Shown here: piece by piece, positions 8,426 through 15,914 of the stretch
Position numbering within the stretch: the first letter of the stretch is position 1
How the letters are laid out: every line of letters begins with the position of its first letter
Source: Candidatus Hebobacterum abditum
Lineage (GTDB): Bacteria; Armatimonadota; Hebobacteria; Hebobacterales; Hebobacteraceae
Length of the DNA: 50,428 nt
Direction of reading: 5' to 3'
NCBI GenBank assembly: GCA_029821875.1
Contig: JALGXW010000025.1
Span: 1-50,428 of the forward strand
Program-made: the position numbers and the translations under genes
Notes under the pieces: generated by a model
Told to the model about the DNA's origin: nothing
Databases searched by the model: none
Seen by the model: the letters and a program-made list of their open reading frames with translations, nothing else

Positions 8426-9706
8426 TCAGCCCGCTGCTTCGGGCAGGTCTTCGAGTTGCTCCGCGTTCGCCATCACCTTCCGAATCGCCTGCGCGGCGAG
8501 TTTCGCCACATCCGGACCATTGGGTGCGCGCAGCGGAGTGGTCATGCCTGTGTGGCTATCGCAGTGCTTGATGGCCATCGGGAAGCGCTCGGGCGAGTAG
8601 TCGACCGCCTCCGCATGCGGGCAACTCCATGGACAGCCATGGCCGTAACCGTCCTTGTTCTGGAACACCGTCATCGCCGGCAGGATGAACGACTGCCACA
8701 CGCTGCTCTCCAGGCCCTCCGCATTGAGGGCTCGCACGATCGTGTCCCTGAAAGCGCGGAGAGCGTGTGCGTGGCCGAGGGCCTCCATGTCGAAGCGGAT
8801 GGTGTAGTTGTACCAGTTGTGCTCGCAGTCCGGCGGCTCGATCGGCAAGATCAGGTGTGGCGTTCCCTCAAGCTCGCGGGTGAGGGCGGCTGCATTCTCC
8901 TTCTGCACCTGCAGGTAGTGGTCGAGCCGCGTGAGCTGCGCCCGGCCGAAGGCGGCTGTGAGGTCGTTGTTGCGGTAGTTCCAGCCCATCGCGTAGACGT
9001 GGTAGTCGCGGCGTTCCGTCGGGCCCACCTCCTCGCCGAACGACCATAGGGCCTGAGCGCGCTTGAGCATCGCCTCATCGTCGGTGACGAACATCCCGCC
9101 CTCCCCCGACACGAGGCACTTGTTCTGATTGAAGCTGAAGGCCGCGCAGTGCCCCAGCGTGCCGACTTTCCTTCCTTTATACTGTGCGCCGTGGGCCTGG
9201 CAGCAGTCCTCGATCACGCGCAGGCCATGCGTATCGGCGATGGCCATCACCCTGTCCATGTCAACCGCCAGGCCATGCAGGTGGACGACGATGATCGCCT
9301 TCGTCTTCGGCGTGATGGCCGCTTCGATCTGATCGACATCGATGTTCATCGTGTCGAAGTCGATGTCCACGAACACCGGGATCGCATTGTGCTGCATCAC
9401 ACACGTCGCCGAAGACGACCACGAGTAGGCCGGGACGATCACCTCATCGCCGCACCCGCACTCGCACGCCACCAGACCCATGTGTAGCGCGGCCGTGCCG
9501 CCGTTGGTCGTGATCCCGTGGCGGCTGCCATTCCAGGCCGCGAACTCCTCCTGGAAGGTGACGCAGTTCGGCCCGAAGGTGTGCTTGCCACCCTCCAGCG
9601 AAGCCATCACCATCTTCCGGTCGGTGTCATCGATGGGCGGCCATGGCTTGATCGCGCCCGGCGGCATGACCGGCTTCCCCCCTGCTATCGCTAGCTGCTC
9701 TCCCAT
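8426..9706 (-). CDS. DegT/DnrJ/EryC1/StrS-family aminotransferase
   Basis: PLP-dependent sugar aminotransferase-like protein of 426 aa. Family marks: TFGPNCVTFQEEFAAW near the N-terminus, TTNGGTAALHMGL (cofactor phosphate cup), VIEDCCQAHGA (Asp contacting PLP) and AAFSFNQNKCLVSGEGG, with the PLP Lys in the SFNQNK motif. The start at 9706 has AGGAGG about 10 nt upstream; the longer in-frame extension has no domain content. First gene of the four-gene minus operon. It could make an amino sugar or, like some StrS enzymes, a dehydrated sugar. Confidence 0.9.
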   Translation of the reverse strand: MGEQLAIAGGKPVMPPGAIKPWPPIDDTDRKMVMASLEGGKHTFGPNCVTFQEEFAAWNGSRHGITTNGGTAALHMGLVACECGCGDEVIVPAYSWSSSATCVMQHNAIPVFVDIDFDTMNIDVDQIEAAITPKTKAIIVVHLHGLAVDMDRVMAIADTHGLRVIEDCCQAHGAQYKGRKVGTLGHCAAFSFNQNKCLVSGEGGMFVTDDEAMLKRAQALWSFGEEVGPTERRDYHVYAMGWNYRNNDLTAAFGRAQLTRLDHYLQVQKENAAALTRELEGTPHLILPIEPPDCEHNWYNYTIRFDMEALGHAHALRAFRDTIVRALNAEGLESSVWQSFILPAMTVFQNKDGYGHGCPWSCPHAEAVDYSPERFPMAIKHCDSHTGMTTPLRAPNGPDVAKLAAQAIRKVMANAEQLEDLPEAAG

Positions 9707-9937
9707 GTGCTCGACGCCTCCTCGCGCAGTGTACGCACCCCCGCCGCGGGGCGGGGACTTCCCCACCAGACTACGGCCCGAAGCCCCCGCTTCCTGCGGG
9801 TCGTCGCCGTCAGACAAGCCGCCATCTGGCGGCCGGCTCGCCGGGGTCCCATGCGGGGTGTGCGCAGCGGATCAGATGTTGACAGACTCAGACGCCTCTG
9901 CTATCATCCTGGAACTACATCGAAGGCCGAGGTAGTG
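9707..9937. other. Divergent intergenic region DegT operon/padR
   Basis: Apart from the padR promoter (9879-9907), the main structure is an inverted repeat GCCGCCA/TGGCGGC at 9818-9833. A TACACT hexamer close to the DegT ribosome site on the minus strand could be a -10, but no -35 is found at the right distance. No ATGT-N8-ACAT PadR-type operator is seen. Confidence 0.35.
9879..9907 (+). promoter_or_regulatory. Sigma-70-type promoter of padR
   Basis: Perfect TTGACA (9879-9884), 17-nt spacer, then TATCAT (9902-9907). This is one of the best housekeeping promoters in the window. The predicted start point is near 9914, giving a short leader before the ATG at 9938. Confidence 0.75.
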
Positions 9938-10276
9938 ATGGGATCCCAATCACGAGAAGCGCGGCCGCAGAACGACCTCTTGGTGCTGGCCGTGCTGGCC
10001 GAGGGGCCCGCTCACGGCTACGCCATCGCGCAGGAGATCAACCGGCGAACGGACGGCCTGCTCCGCATGAAGGAGGGCACGCTCTATCCGCTGCTCCACA
10101 GCCTGGAGAGGCAGAGGCTTGTCCGCGCCACATGGCGCGAGTCTGAGAGAGGGCCGGCTCGCCGAACCTATCACCTGACGGCGAAGGGCAAGCGTGCACT
10201 CTCGGATCGTACTGCCAAGTGGCAGCGGTTCTCGCGGGCGGTGGATGCGGTGGTGAGGGGGGAGGCTCGTGCCTGA
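9938..10276 (+). CDS. PadR-family transcriptional regulator
   Basis: Winged-helix DNA-binding repressor of 112 aa. PadR signatures: LLVLAVLAEGPAHGYAIAQEI (helix 1-2), LRMKEGTLYPLLHSLERQRLV (recognition helix and wing start), RRTYHLTAKGKRAL (wing). The start is taken at ATG 9938, just after the promoter; a GTG directly upstream (9935) is the alternative. Its 3' end overlaps the next gene by 8 nt. PadR genes coupled to membrane proteins with a helical N-terminal domain are a recurrent pair in which the membrane partner is thought to be the regulated or sensing protein. Confidence 0.93.
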   Translation: MGSQSREARPQNDLLVLAVLAEGPAHGYAIAQEINRRTDGLLRMKEGTLYPLLHSLERQRLVRATWRESERGPARRTYHLTAKGKRALSDRTAKWQRFSRAVDAVVRGEARA

Positions 10277-11000
10277 CCTCGAGGCCTATCTGGATCAGAT
10301 CTGTGCTGACCTGGGCCTTCGCTCCGATGAGATCAGGCTGGAGCTGAGGCAGCACATCGAGCAGACGGCAGGGAAGCTCGAGGCCGCGGGGCACTCATCG
10401 GATCGGGCGCTGTCCCTCGCCATTCAGGAATTCGGTCCCCCGGAGGAGATTGCTGCCGGATTGGCAGCGACCCACGGACACGGAGGTGCAGCTATGTACC
10501 GGCGCGTCATCTCTCCAGCCCTGGTCGGTGTTGGCATCCTGCTGGGGACACAGGTCATCAACCTGGGGTACTCGTTTCTCCATAGGGTACGCGTGGATGC
10601 TCTCCAAGTGGGCGCGGTTCCAAGCTGGCTTCCGCCTGCAATGCCGCGGCTGGACTGGCTGGTGTTCGCCGGCGTCTTCCTGGCGATCAGTCTGTGCGCC
10701 CAGCGCGGGGGATCCAGGCGAGAGTGCATCGCGGTCGGCCTCGCGCCGCTTCTAATGGCGTCCTTGATCTATTTACCTCTCCTGATGCTCATCGCGGGCC
10801 TCTCGGCGTTCCCCGTGGCCCTCGGCATCCTCTTCCCGTACAACATCTCACTGATCTCACTGGGCACGACCATAGCGGTGCAGGAGTATGCGAGTGATCT
10901 CCTAAGCCTCGCCGCCACCTGCCTGGCGGCCACATGGCTCTACTTCTTCGCCGCCACCCGGTTCCGCGAGTCTCCCTTCTGGGCGGCCACAGAGTCGTAG
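10269..11000 (+). CDS. PadR-associated membrane protein with HAAS-like N-terminal domain
   Basis: 243 aa. Residues 1-75 are a soluble helical domain (DQICADLGLRSDEIRLELRQHIEQTAGKL, AIQEFGPPEEIAAGL) like the HAAS/permease-prefix domain of PadR partners. About five membrane segments follow (ISPALVGVGILLGTQVINL; LVFAGVFLAISLC; a long double segment around APLLMASLIYLPLLMLIAGL; FPVALGILFPYNISL; LAATCLAATWLYFFAA). The GTG start at 10269 overlaps padR by 8 nt, showing translational coupling. Function unknown beyond likely membrane signalling with PadR. Confidence 0.75.
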   Translation: MPDLEAYLDQICADLGLRSDEIRLELRQHIEQTAGKLEAAGHSSDRALSLAIQEFGPPEEIAAGLAATHGHGGAAMYRRVISPALVGVGILLGTQVINLGYSFLHRVRVDALQVGAVPSWLPPAMPRLDWLVFAGVFLAISLCAQRGGSRRECIAVGLAPLLMASLIYLPLLMLIAGLSAFPVALGILFPYNISLISLGTTIAVQEYASDLLSLAATCLAATWLYFFAATRFRESPFWAATES

Positions 11001-11131
11001 CTCTCCCTGGCTCTGGGCCGCGGCGCCGAGGCGCCCGGCGCGCTCGATGGCGGTGTCGTCTCCGAGCAGGTCGCTCTCTTCCCCTGTGTGTGCCGCGGGG
11101 CTTGCAGATATGGAACTACCCCTGTAGAGCC

Positions 11132-13300
11132 ATGGCAACGCAGACGTTCCAGCCCACAGAGCTGGCGACCGACCAAGAGAGCACGTCGCCAGCGTTCCCG
11201 CGCCAGCAACCCCTGCTGGCTCTCAGGCGCTTCGTAAGAGGCGCCCAGCAGGTGATACTCTATCCTTCGGACCACCCGTCATTCGAAGACGCACTTCGGC
11301 GCGCCTTCGACGGCTGTCGCAAGCTGCTGACACTCTTCCCCACATGGACGCTGCAGGTCGGCCCCGATGATCTGAGCCTTATGGGGGAATCCCTTCCCTC
11401 CGAGGGCCACCTCGACCGCTTCGGCCAGCGTCTCCGGGAGCGCATGATCCCGGCGCTTACCTTCGTGGAGGGAGCCACAGAGCAGGAGCTACTCGAACTG
11501 CTGCGAGTGCTGGCGACTCCTCCACAGGCGATAGAGGCCCAGGGCGGAGCAGAGCTCTGCCTCGGACGCGCCGGCGTCCGGCACATTCTTCTCAAGGCTC
11601 CGGATGCTCCTCCTGCCTACCAGGCGGAGTGGGCGTCGTTCGTCGCCGGGCAGGAGACGGCCGACGGGACGGCCCTCGAGAAACTGCTCTCTCTCTGTCC
11701 GGAGTCCTGTCGGACGGCTCAGGAAGGAGGCGAGATCGGGGCCGGCACCGACGATACGCTGGCCTGGCTGGTAGGCGTGCTTGGTGCAACTGCCGCGAGG
11801 CTGCCCGAGGGCGCGCCAGCCCGAGAGCAGTGGCTCCAGCAGACGCTCCTCGCGATCAGAGAACTCACGCCGGCCCTGGAGAGAAGTCTGTTTCGAGTCT
11901 ACCCCTGCCACGAGAGGGATGCGCTCGGCGACGTCGCTTCTCTCCTTGCGCCGGAACAGGCGGCGGAACTTCTCCTGGGCTACCCGAATGCCGTGGTGGG
12001 AGAGCCTTCGGCGCAGCTCGAGGCGGTGCTCAAGAGGCTGATGCCGAATCGAGAGCGAGCGCTCCAGGTGGAGCCGCTGGTGAAGGAGACGCTCCTATCC
12101 CGCGGCATGACCGAAGAGAGCTACGATAGCGTCGTATCGCTGGTGCTCAGAAGGCACCTCAACGCGGTCGCGCTACCCCTGGACCTTAAGGAGGCAAGGG
12201 GAGAGGTGCGCAGCGCCTCACTTCTGACCGATATCATAGCCACCGTGTCTGCCCGGGCCCTCCAAGAGAACCGACTTGAGATGCTGCTGGAGCTGACGTC
12301 TTCGCCCAGTGAGTTGGAGGGAAGAGACCAACTCGCCACACATCTCGCCGAAGAGCTTGTAGGCTCTCTTCCAGAGCTGGCCGACGGCCGAGCAGCAGAC
12401 GTGCTCCGCCGGGTGGAAGAGGCAATCGCCTTCGGCACTCTGTCTCCTCAGGACAAACGGCTGCTCCGCCTGAACGTGACCCAAGCCTCGTCGCCCGATC
12501 TCTGCCGACGAATGGCGCGTTTCCTGCTGCGTGAGCCCCGGCAAGAGAACGCGTTCCTCCTCGGGATGATCGCTCGAGCAGAAGAGGGCTTTGATGCACT
12601 CCTTCTGGTCGCAACGGAGGCATCAGTCGCGTGGCTTCAGGGGTCCGCAGGATCGGCGATCCTCCGCATGGGAGAGAGATCGGCTGAGGGCTGCTATCAG
12701 ATCCTGCGTTCGGCCGCCCCGAAGGAGGCGATTGCATTGGCCCGCGCCCTGGTGCTGTCGGGCGGCCAGGAAAGCCTCGGGCGGGCGCTGTGGGCGCTGG
12801 AGCATCCCGATCCCGAGGTGGTTGCCGGATTGATGGAGGCGCTTGCCCACAGTCGCGATGAGGCAGCCGAGCTGGTGCTCCTCGAAGCGCTGCAGGCCGG
12901 CTGCCCGGAAATCCAAGAGGCCGCCGCGCTGAGCCTGGGCGGACATCCTTCAGACGGGGCTGTCGCCGCGCTCAGCTCCCTTCTTGCCGGCCCCTTCGCT
13001 CTCCGCCGGGCCGACCTCGTCACCTCGGCGGTGAAGGCGCTTGGGCAGATCGGAAGACCCGAATGTGTGCCGCCGCTGCGCGCCCTGCTGAAGCGCAAGA
13101 GCCTGCTTCGCCGCCGTCAGACCAGAGAGCTTCAGGCGCTGGCGGCGGAGGCGCTGGCCGCGATTCCCGATCCCGCTGCAGAGCAGGTCTTGCAGGAAGA
13201 AGCGACGCGAGGATCGACGGAGCTTTCGAGCCTCTGCAAACGGGCGCTGGAGCAGAGACACTCGATGCCGCAAGCTGAGCCAGGCCATGTCCGGACCTGA
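11132..13300 (+). CDS. HEAT-repeat protein with N-terminal module shared with the next gene
   Basis: 722 aa, soluble, no signal peptide. Residues about 30-160 form a module (YPSDHPSFEDAL, ...LTFVEGATEQELLELLRVLA, IEAQGGAELCLGRAGVRHILL) that aligns with the N-terminus of the HD-GYP protein that follows. The C-terminal 250 residues are alpha-helical HEAT-type repeats (ALWALEHPDPEVVAGLMEAL, VKALGQIGRPECVPPLRALL). The ATG at 11132 is taken as start; its ribosome site is weak. It overlaps the next gene by 14 nt, so the two are co-translated. Probably a scaffold or adaptor in a signalling pathway; no catalytic motif is visible. Confidence 0.75.
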   Translation: MATQTFQPTELATDQESTSPAFPRQQPLLALRRFVRGAQQVILYPSDHPSFEDALRRAFDGCRKLLTLFPTWTLQVGPDDLSLMGESLPSEGHLDRFGQRLRERMIPALTFVEGATEQELLELLRVLATPPQAIEAQGGAELCLGRAGVRHILLKAPDAPPAYQAEWASFVAGQETADGTALEKLLSLCPESCRTAQEGGEIGAGTDDTLAWLVGVLGATAARLPEGAPAREQWLQQTLLAIRELTPALERSLFRVYPCHERDALGDVASLLAPEQAAELLLGYPNAVVGEPSAQLEAVLKRLMPNRERALQVEPLVKETLLSRGMTEESYDSVVSLVLRRHLNAVALPLDLKEARGEVRSASLLTDIIATVSARALQENRLEMLLELTSSPSELEGRDQLATHLAEELVGSLPELADGRAADVLRRVEEAIAFGTLSPQDKRLLRLNVTQASSPDLCRRMARFLLREPRQENAFLLGMIARAEEGFDALLLVATEASVAWLQGSAGSAILRMGERSAEGCYQILRSAAPKEAIALARALVLSGGQESLGRALWALEHPDPEVVAGLMEALAHSRDEAAELVLLEALQAGCPEIQEAAALSLGGHPSDGAVAALSSLLAGPFALRRADLVTSAVKALGQIGRPECVPPLRALLKRKSLLRRRQTRELQALAAEALAAIPDPAAEQVLQEEATRGSTELSSLCKRALEQRHSMPQAEPGHVRT

Positions 13301-14567
13301 TAGCTCATCTGGCCCGAGGACAGCGGCCCCGCAGGACAGCGGCGAGGACCTCGTTCGGGCCCTGGCGCTGGCCTTCAAGAGGCAGAAAGTGTACGGACCG
13401 TCTCACCCCGCAGCGCTTCGGGCTGCTCAAGGGATGGCCGACGCGCTCTCGCCTCTCCTGCGAGAGCAAGAGGAGGTCGGTGTCACACTCAACCACAGAG
13501 CCGATCCGGCAAATGGCCGGGCCCGCCCTGCAGCCAAGGGCGCCACGGCCGATCTGGTGAAGGCGGCTATCCAGCATAGCATCGATCGGATCGTCATCTC
13601 CGGAGACCTGACGGCCCGGCAGGTCATCGCGCTCGTTCAGCTCCTGGGCAAGAGGCGGGATGAGGTCGAGGCCAAGGGCGGGCTGCCTTCCGTGCTGGCG
13701 CAGCAGGGACTCACATGCATCGTCTGCGAGATCGCAGCGCCGCCCGCGGAGGTAAGCGTCGAGCAGGCTCCTCCCGGAGTGGATGCCTCCCTGGTGTCCA
13801 CCTACGGAACGGCGCTGGGGGTGATCCAAGAATCGACGCAGCAGGCGCGTCTGGGCAGAGTGCTCAACGCCGCGGCGGCGCAGACGCTGGCGAGCCAACT
13901 CGCGGACAACATGATCGAAGATCAGGCAAAGCTGCTGGGATTGCTGTCGATAAGGAAGCATGATGAGTACACCTTCCAGCACTCCCTGAACGTCTGCGTC
14001 CTTGCGCTTGCCCTGGGCATGGCGATGGGCTTGGACCGGCCGCGCCTCCATGCGCTCGGCCTCGCCGCCATCCTTCACGACGTGGGCAAGGCCTGGGTGC
14101 CGCTGGAGGTGCTGAGGAAGCCCGGCCGTCTGACCGAGGACGAACTCGCCTTGATCCAGCAACATCCGGTTCGCGGCGCAATCTACCTCAGCCAGCAGCC
14201 CGAGGTGCCTCCCCCGGCGGCGCTCGTGGCCTTCCAGCATCACCTGGGCTACGACCAGCGCGGATATCCTAAGCTGCGCTGGCCGCACTCACTGAATGCC
14301 TACAGCCTGATCGCAGGCATTGCGGACGCCTACGAGGCTCTGACCAGCGATCGCCCCTACCGTCCTACACTTGGCCCGGACGAAGCCTTGGGCGTGATGC
14401 TCGAGACCCCGCCGGGACAGTTCGAACCACGGATGTTGGATGTGTTCGCGGAGATGCTCAGCAAGTCCCATCTGCTGGCAGAGTCACCTGACCCCTCAGC
14501 AGAACGCGAGCCGTCGAGCACAGAACGCCAGTTGACGGCCGCTGAGACCGGGCCCCGGGTGTCCTGA
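13287..14567 (+). CDS. HD-GYP domain protein (putative cyclic-di-GMP phosphodiesterase)
   Basis: 426 aa. The N-terminal module (VYGPSHPAALRAA..., ITARQ-like LTARQVIALVQLLGKRRDEVEAKGG) matches that of the preceding HEAT protein. The C-terminal half is an HD-GYP domain: HSLNVCVLALALG, the metal-binding HD in AILHDVGKAWVP, KPGRLTEDELALIQQHP, then HHLGYDQRGYP in place of the usual HHExxDGxGYP, and IADAYEALTSDRPYRP. The metal ligands and GYP remain, but the Glu after HH is Leu, so activity should be tested rather than assumed. Co-translated with the HEAT gene. Confidence 0.87.
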   Translation: MSGPDSSSGPRTAAPQDSGEDLVRALALAFKRQKVYGPSHPAALRAAQGMADALSPLLREQEEVGVTLNHRADPANGRARPAAKGATADLVKAAIQHSIDRIVISGDLTARQVIALVQLLGKRRDEVEAKGGLPSVLAQQGLTCIVCEIAAPPAEVSVEQAPPGVDASLVSTYGTALGVIQESTQQARLGRVLNAAAAQTLASQLADNMIEDQAKLLGLLSIRKHDEYTFQHSLNVCVLALALGMAMGLDRPRLHALGLAAILHDVGKAWVPLEVLRKPGRLTEDELALIQQHPVRGAIYLSQQPEVPPPAALVAFQHHLGYDQRGYPKLRWPHSLNAYSLIAGIADAYEALTSDRPYRPTLGPDEALGVMLETPPGQFEPRMLDVFAEMLSKSHLLAESPDPSAEREPSSTERQLTAAETGPRVS

Positions 14568-14616
14568 CCTCACGACGTTCCGCCTGCCCCAGCTCCCTGC
14601 GAGCCGCGCGAAGCCG

Positions 14617-14634
14617 CGACGCCCCCGCGCGTCG
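14617..14634. terminator. Short hairpin between convergent genes
   Basis: CGACGC (14617-14622) and GCGTCG (14629-14634) with a 6-nt loop lie in the 74-nt gap between the HD-GYP gene and the convergent DUF4037 gene. It may act as a two-way terminator; there is no T-tract. Confidence 0.3.
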
Positions 14635-14641
14635 GAGGCGC

Positions 14642-15601
14642 TCACTCCAGCATGGGATCAGGCCCCCTGTCGCCGCGATCATCCCACCATGTCGGGTTCT
14701 TCGCGCGCAACGCTTCGACTTTCTGCTGCATTCCCGTGTAGATCCCGAACAAGCCTGGTGAACCAGGATCCTCGACAATCCCATCGGCCAGTATCATCTC
14801 GCGCTCAATGTGGCAGATCCGGCCCACCATCTCCGTCTGCTCCTCGAGGCGTCCGCTGCTCACGAGCCCGTCCACCAGAGACGCCAGCTCCTGCTGTCTT
14901 GGGATCTTCAGAAACTCGTGGTGAAGCCACTTCCAGTAGGGGCAGAAGTCGTTGCTGAGGTAGAAGCTCTGACGCATCACGTTCTCGATGAACTTGGCGA
15001 GGCAGATATGCAGCGATACAGCATCGTCCCGATGGGCAAGCCGCTCGCGGAAGTTGTACTCGCCATAGTGCCAGACGCCGAAGCACGTATCCACCAGCCG
15101 CCGCAACCGGAAGATCGGATCGCGTGCGAAAGCAGCAAACCCCTCGCGCAGTGACTCCAGACGACCAGTCGGATCGTAGTAGATGCTCCCGTGCGTGACG
15201 TCGTACAGCGACTCCTCTCCATACGCGTCGGGCATCCACTCGCTCCCGCTCCCGGGGGGCACGTGAAGGCCGACATGCTCATCGAAGTACTCCGCCCTCG
15301 AGTGGATCTCTGCGACATAGCTGTTCTCGGCCCGGCTGTATCCGAGAAACGACTGGGGCGCGTGTTCGTCGATCTTCTGTTGCACTACCGATGCGTATTC
15401 GCGGTGATCGTCCTCGTCCATCCATAGCATAAAGACGGGACCCCAGTCATGGTCCCTCGAGAGCGCGTCGTCCGCCCCAAGGGAGTCGGATCCGCCGATC
15501 TTCCCCGCTGCTACTCGTGTCGCCAGGCGCGGGAAATACTGCTGAAGAAACGGCAGCCCCCATTCGAGGAAGAACCTCCGGGAGATCTCGAGACCTTTCA
15601 T
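14642..15601 (-). CDS. DUF4037-like nucleotidyltransferase-fold protein
   Basis: 319 aa, soluble. Near the N-terminus (about residues 30-55) GKIGGSDSLGADDALSRDHDWGP fits the nucleotidyltransferase pattern GS...DxD, as in DUF4037 proteins, which resemble minimal nucleotidyltransferases. The rest (GVWHYGEYNFRERLAHRDD, LSNDFCPYWKWLHHEF) matches the helical C-terminal half of that family. The start at 15601 has AAGGAG 6 nt upstream. It is transcribed alone from the promoter at 15682-15710. Role unknown; nucleotidylation of an antibiotic, protein or small molecule is possible. Confidence 0.75.
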   Translation of the reverse strand: MKGLEISRRFFLEWGLPFLQQYFPRLATRVAAGKIGGSDSLGADDALSRDHDWGPVFMLWMDEDDHREYASVVQQKIDEHAPQSFLGYSRAENSYVAEIHSRAEYFDEHVGLHVPPGSGSEWMPDAYGEESLYDVTHGSIYYDPTGRLESLREGFAAFARDPIFRLRRLVDTCFGVWHYGEYNFRERLAHRDDAVSLHICLAKFIENVMRQSFYLSNDFCPYWKWLHHEFLKIPRQQELASLVDGLVSSGRLEEQTEMVGRICHIEREMILADGIVEDPGSPGLFGIYTGMQQKVEALRAKNPTWWDDRGDRGPDPMLE

Positions 15602-15681
15602 ATGCGACTCCTTGCGCCTGTCAACTGGCAATGGGACACCTGTTCCAGCCATGTGGGATTGCCTGCGTGTGTCCAGGCCCC

Positions 15682-15716
15682 ATGATACCGCTATAGCGGG
15701 CGTTGCTCAAATGAGC
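15682..15716 (-). promoter_or_regulatory. Promoter with palindromic operator in the spacer (DUF4037 gene)
   Basis: On the minus strand TTGAGC (15705-15710), 17 nt, TATCAT (15682-15687). The 12-nt perfect palindrome CCGCTATAGCGG (15688-15699) fills the promoter-proximal part of the spacer and abuts the -10. A second dyad, GCTCA-AA-TGAGC (15705-15716), covers the -35. A repressor bound here would block polymerase directly. The regulator is not identified. The remainder of the 15602-15914 gap shows no gene. Confidence 0.6.
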
Positions 15717-15914
15717 GCCATTGCGATTCGGCTCGGGCGGCGAGCCAGCAGACCATGGTTCGCTGCTGCCGACAGCCCGGCATCCTGTTGCGGGCCGCGC
15801 GAAGCTACAACGTCCTGCTCGGCCGCTCCGTTTCTGGAAGCGCAGGCTCGCGCCGCCAGCCCGTCGAACAGATGACGGGTTGGATCATCACGCTGAGAGG
15901 GACGGGCGGAGCGA

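Noticed and set aside
9818-9833. GCCGCCA/TGGCGGC inverted repeat as a PadR operator
   Set aside because: PadR sites usually have ATGT/ACAT half-sites; this GC repeat lies well upstream of the padR promoter and has no supporting copy.
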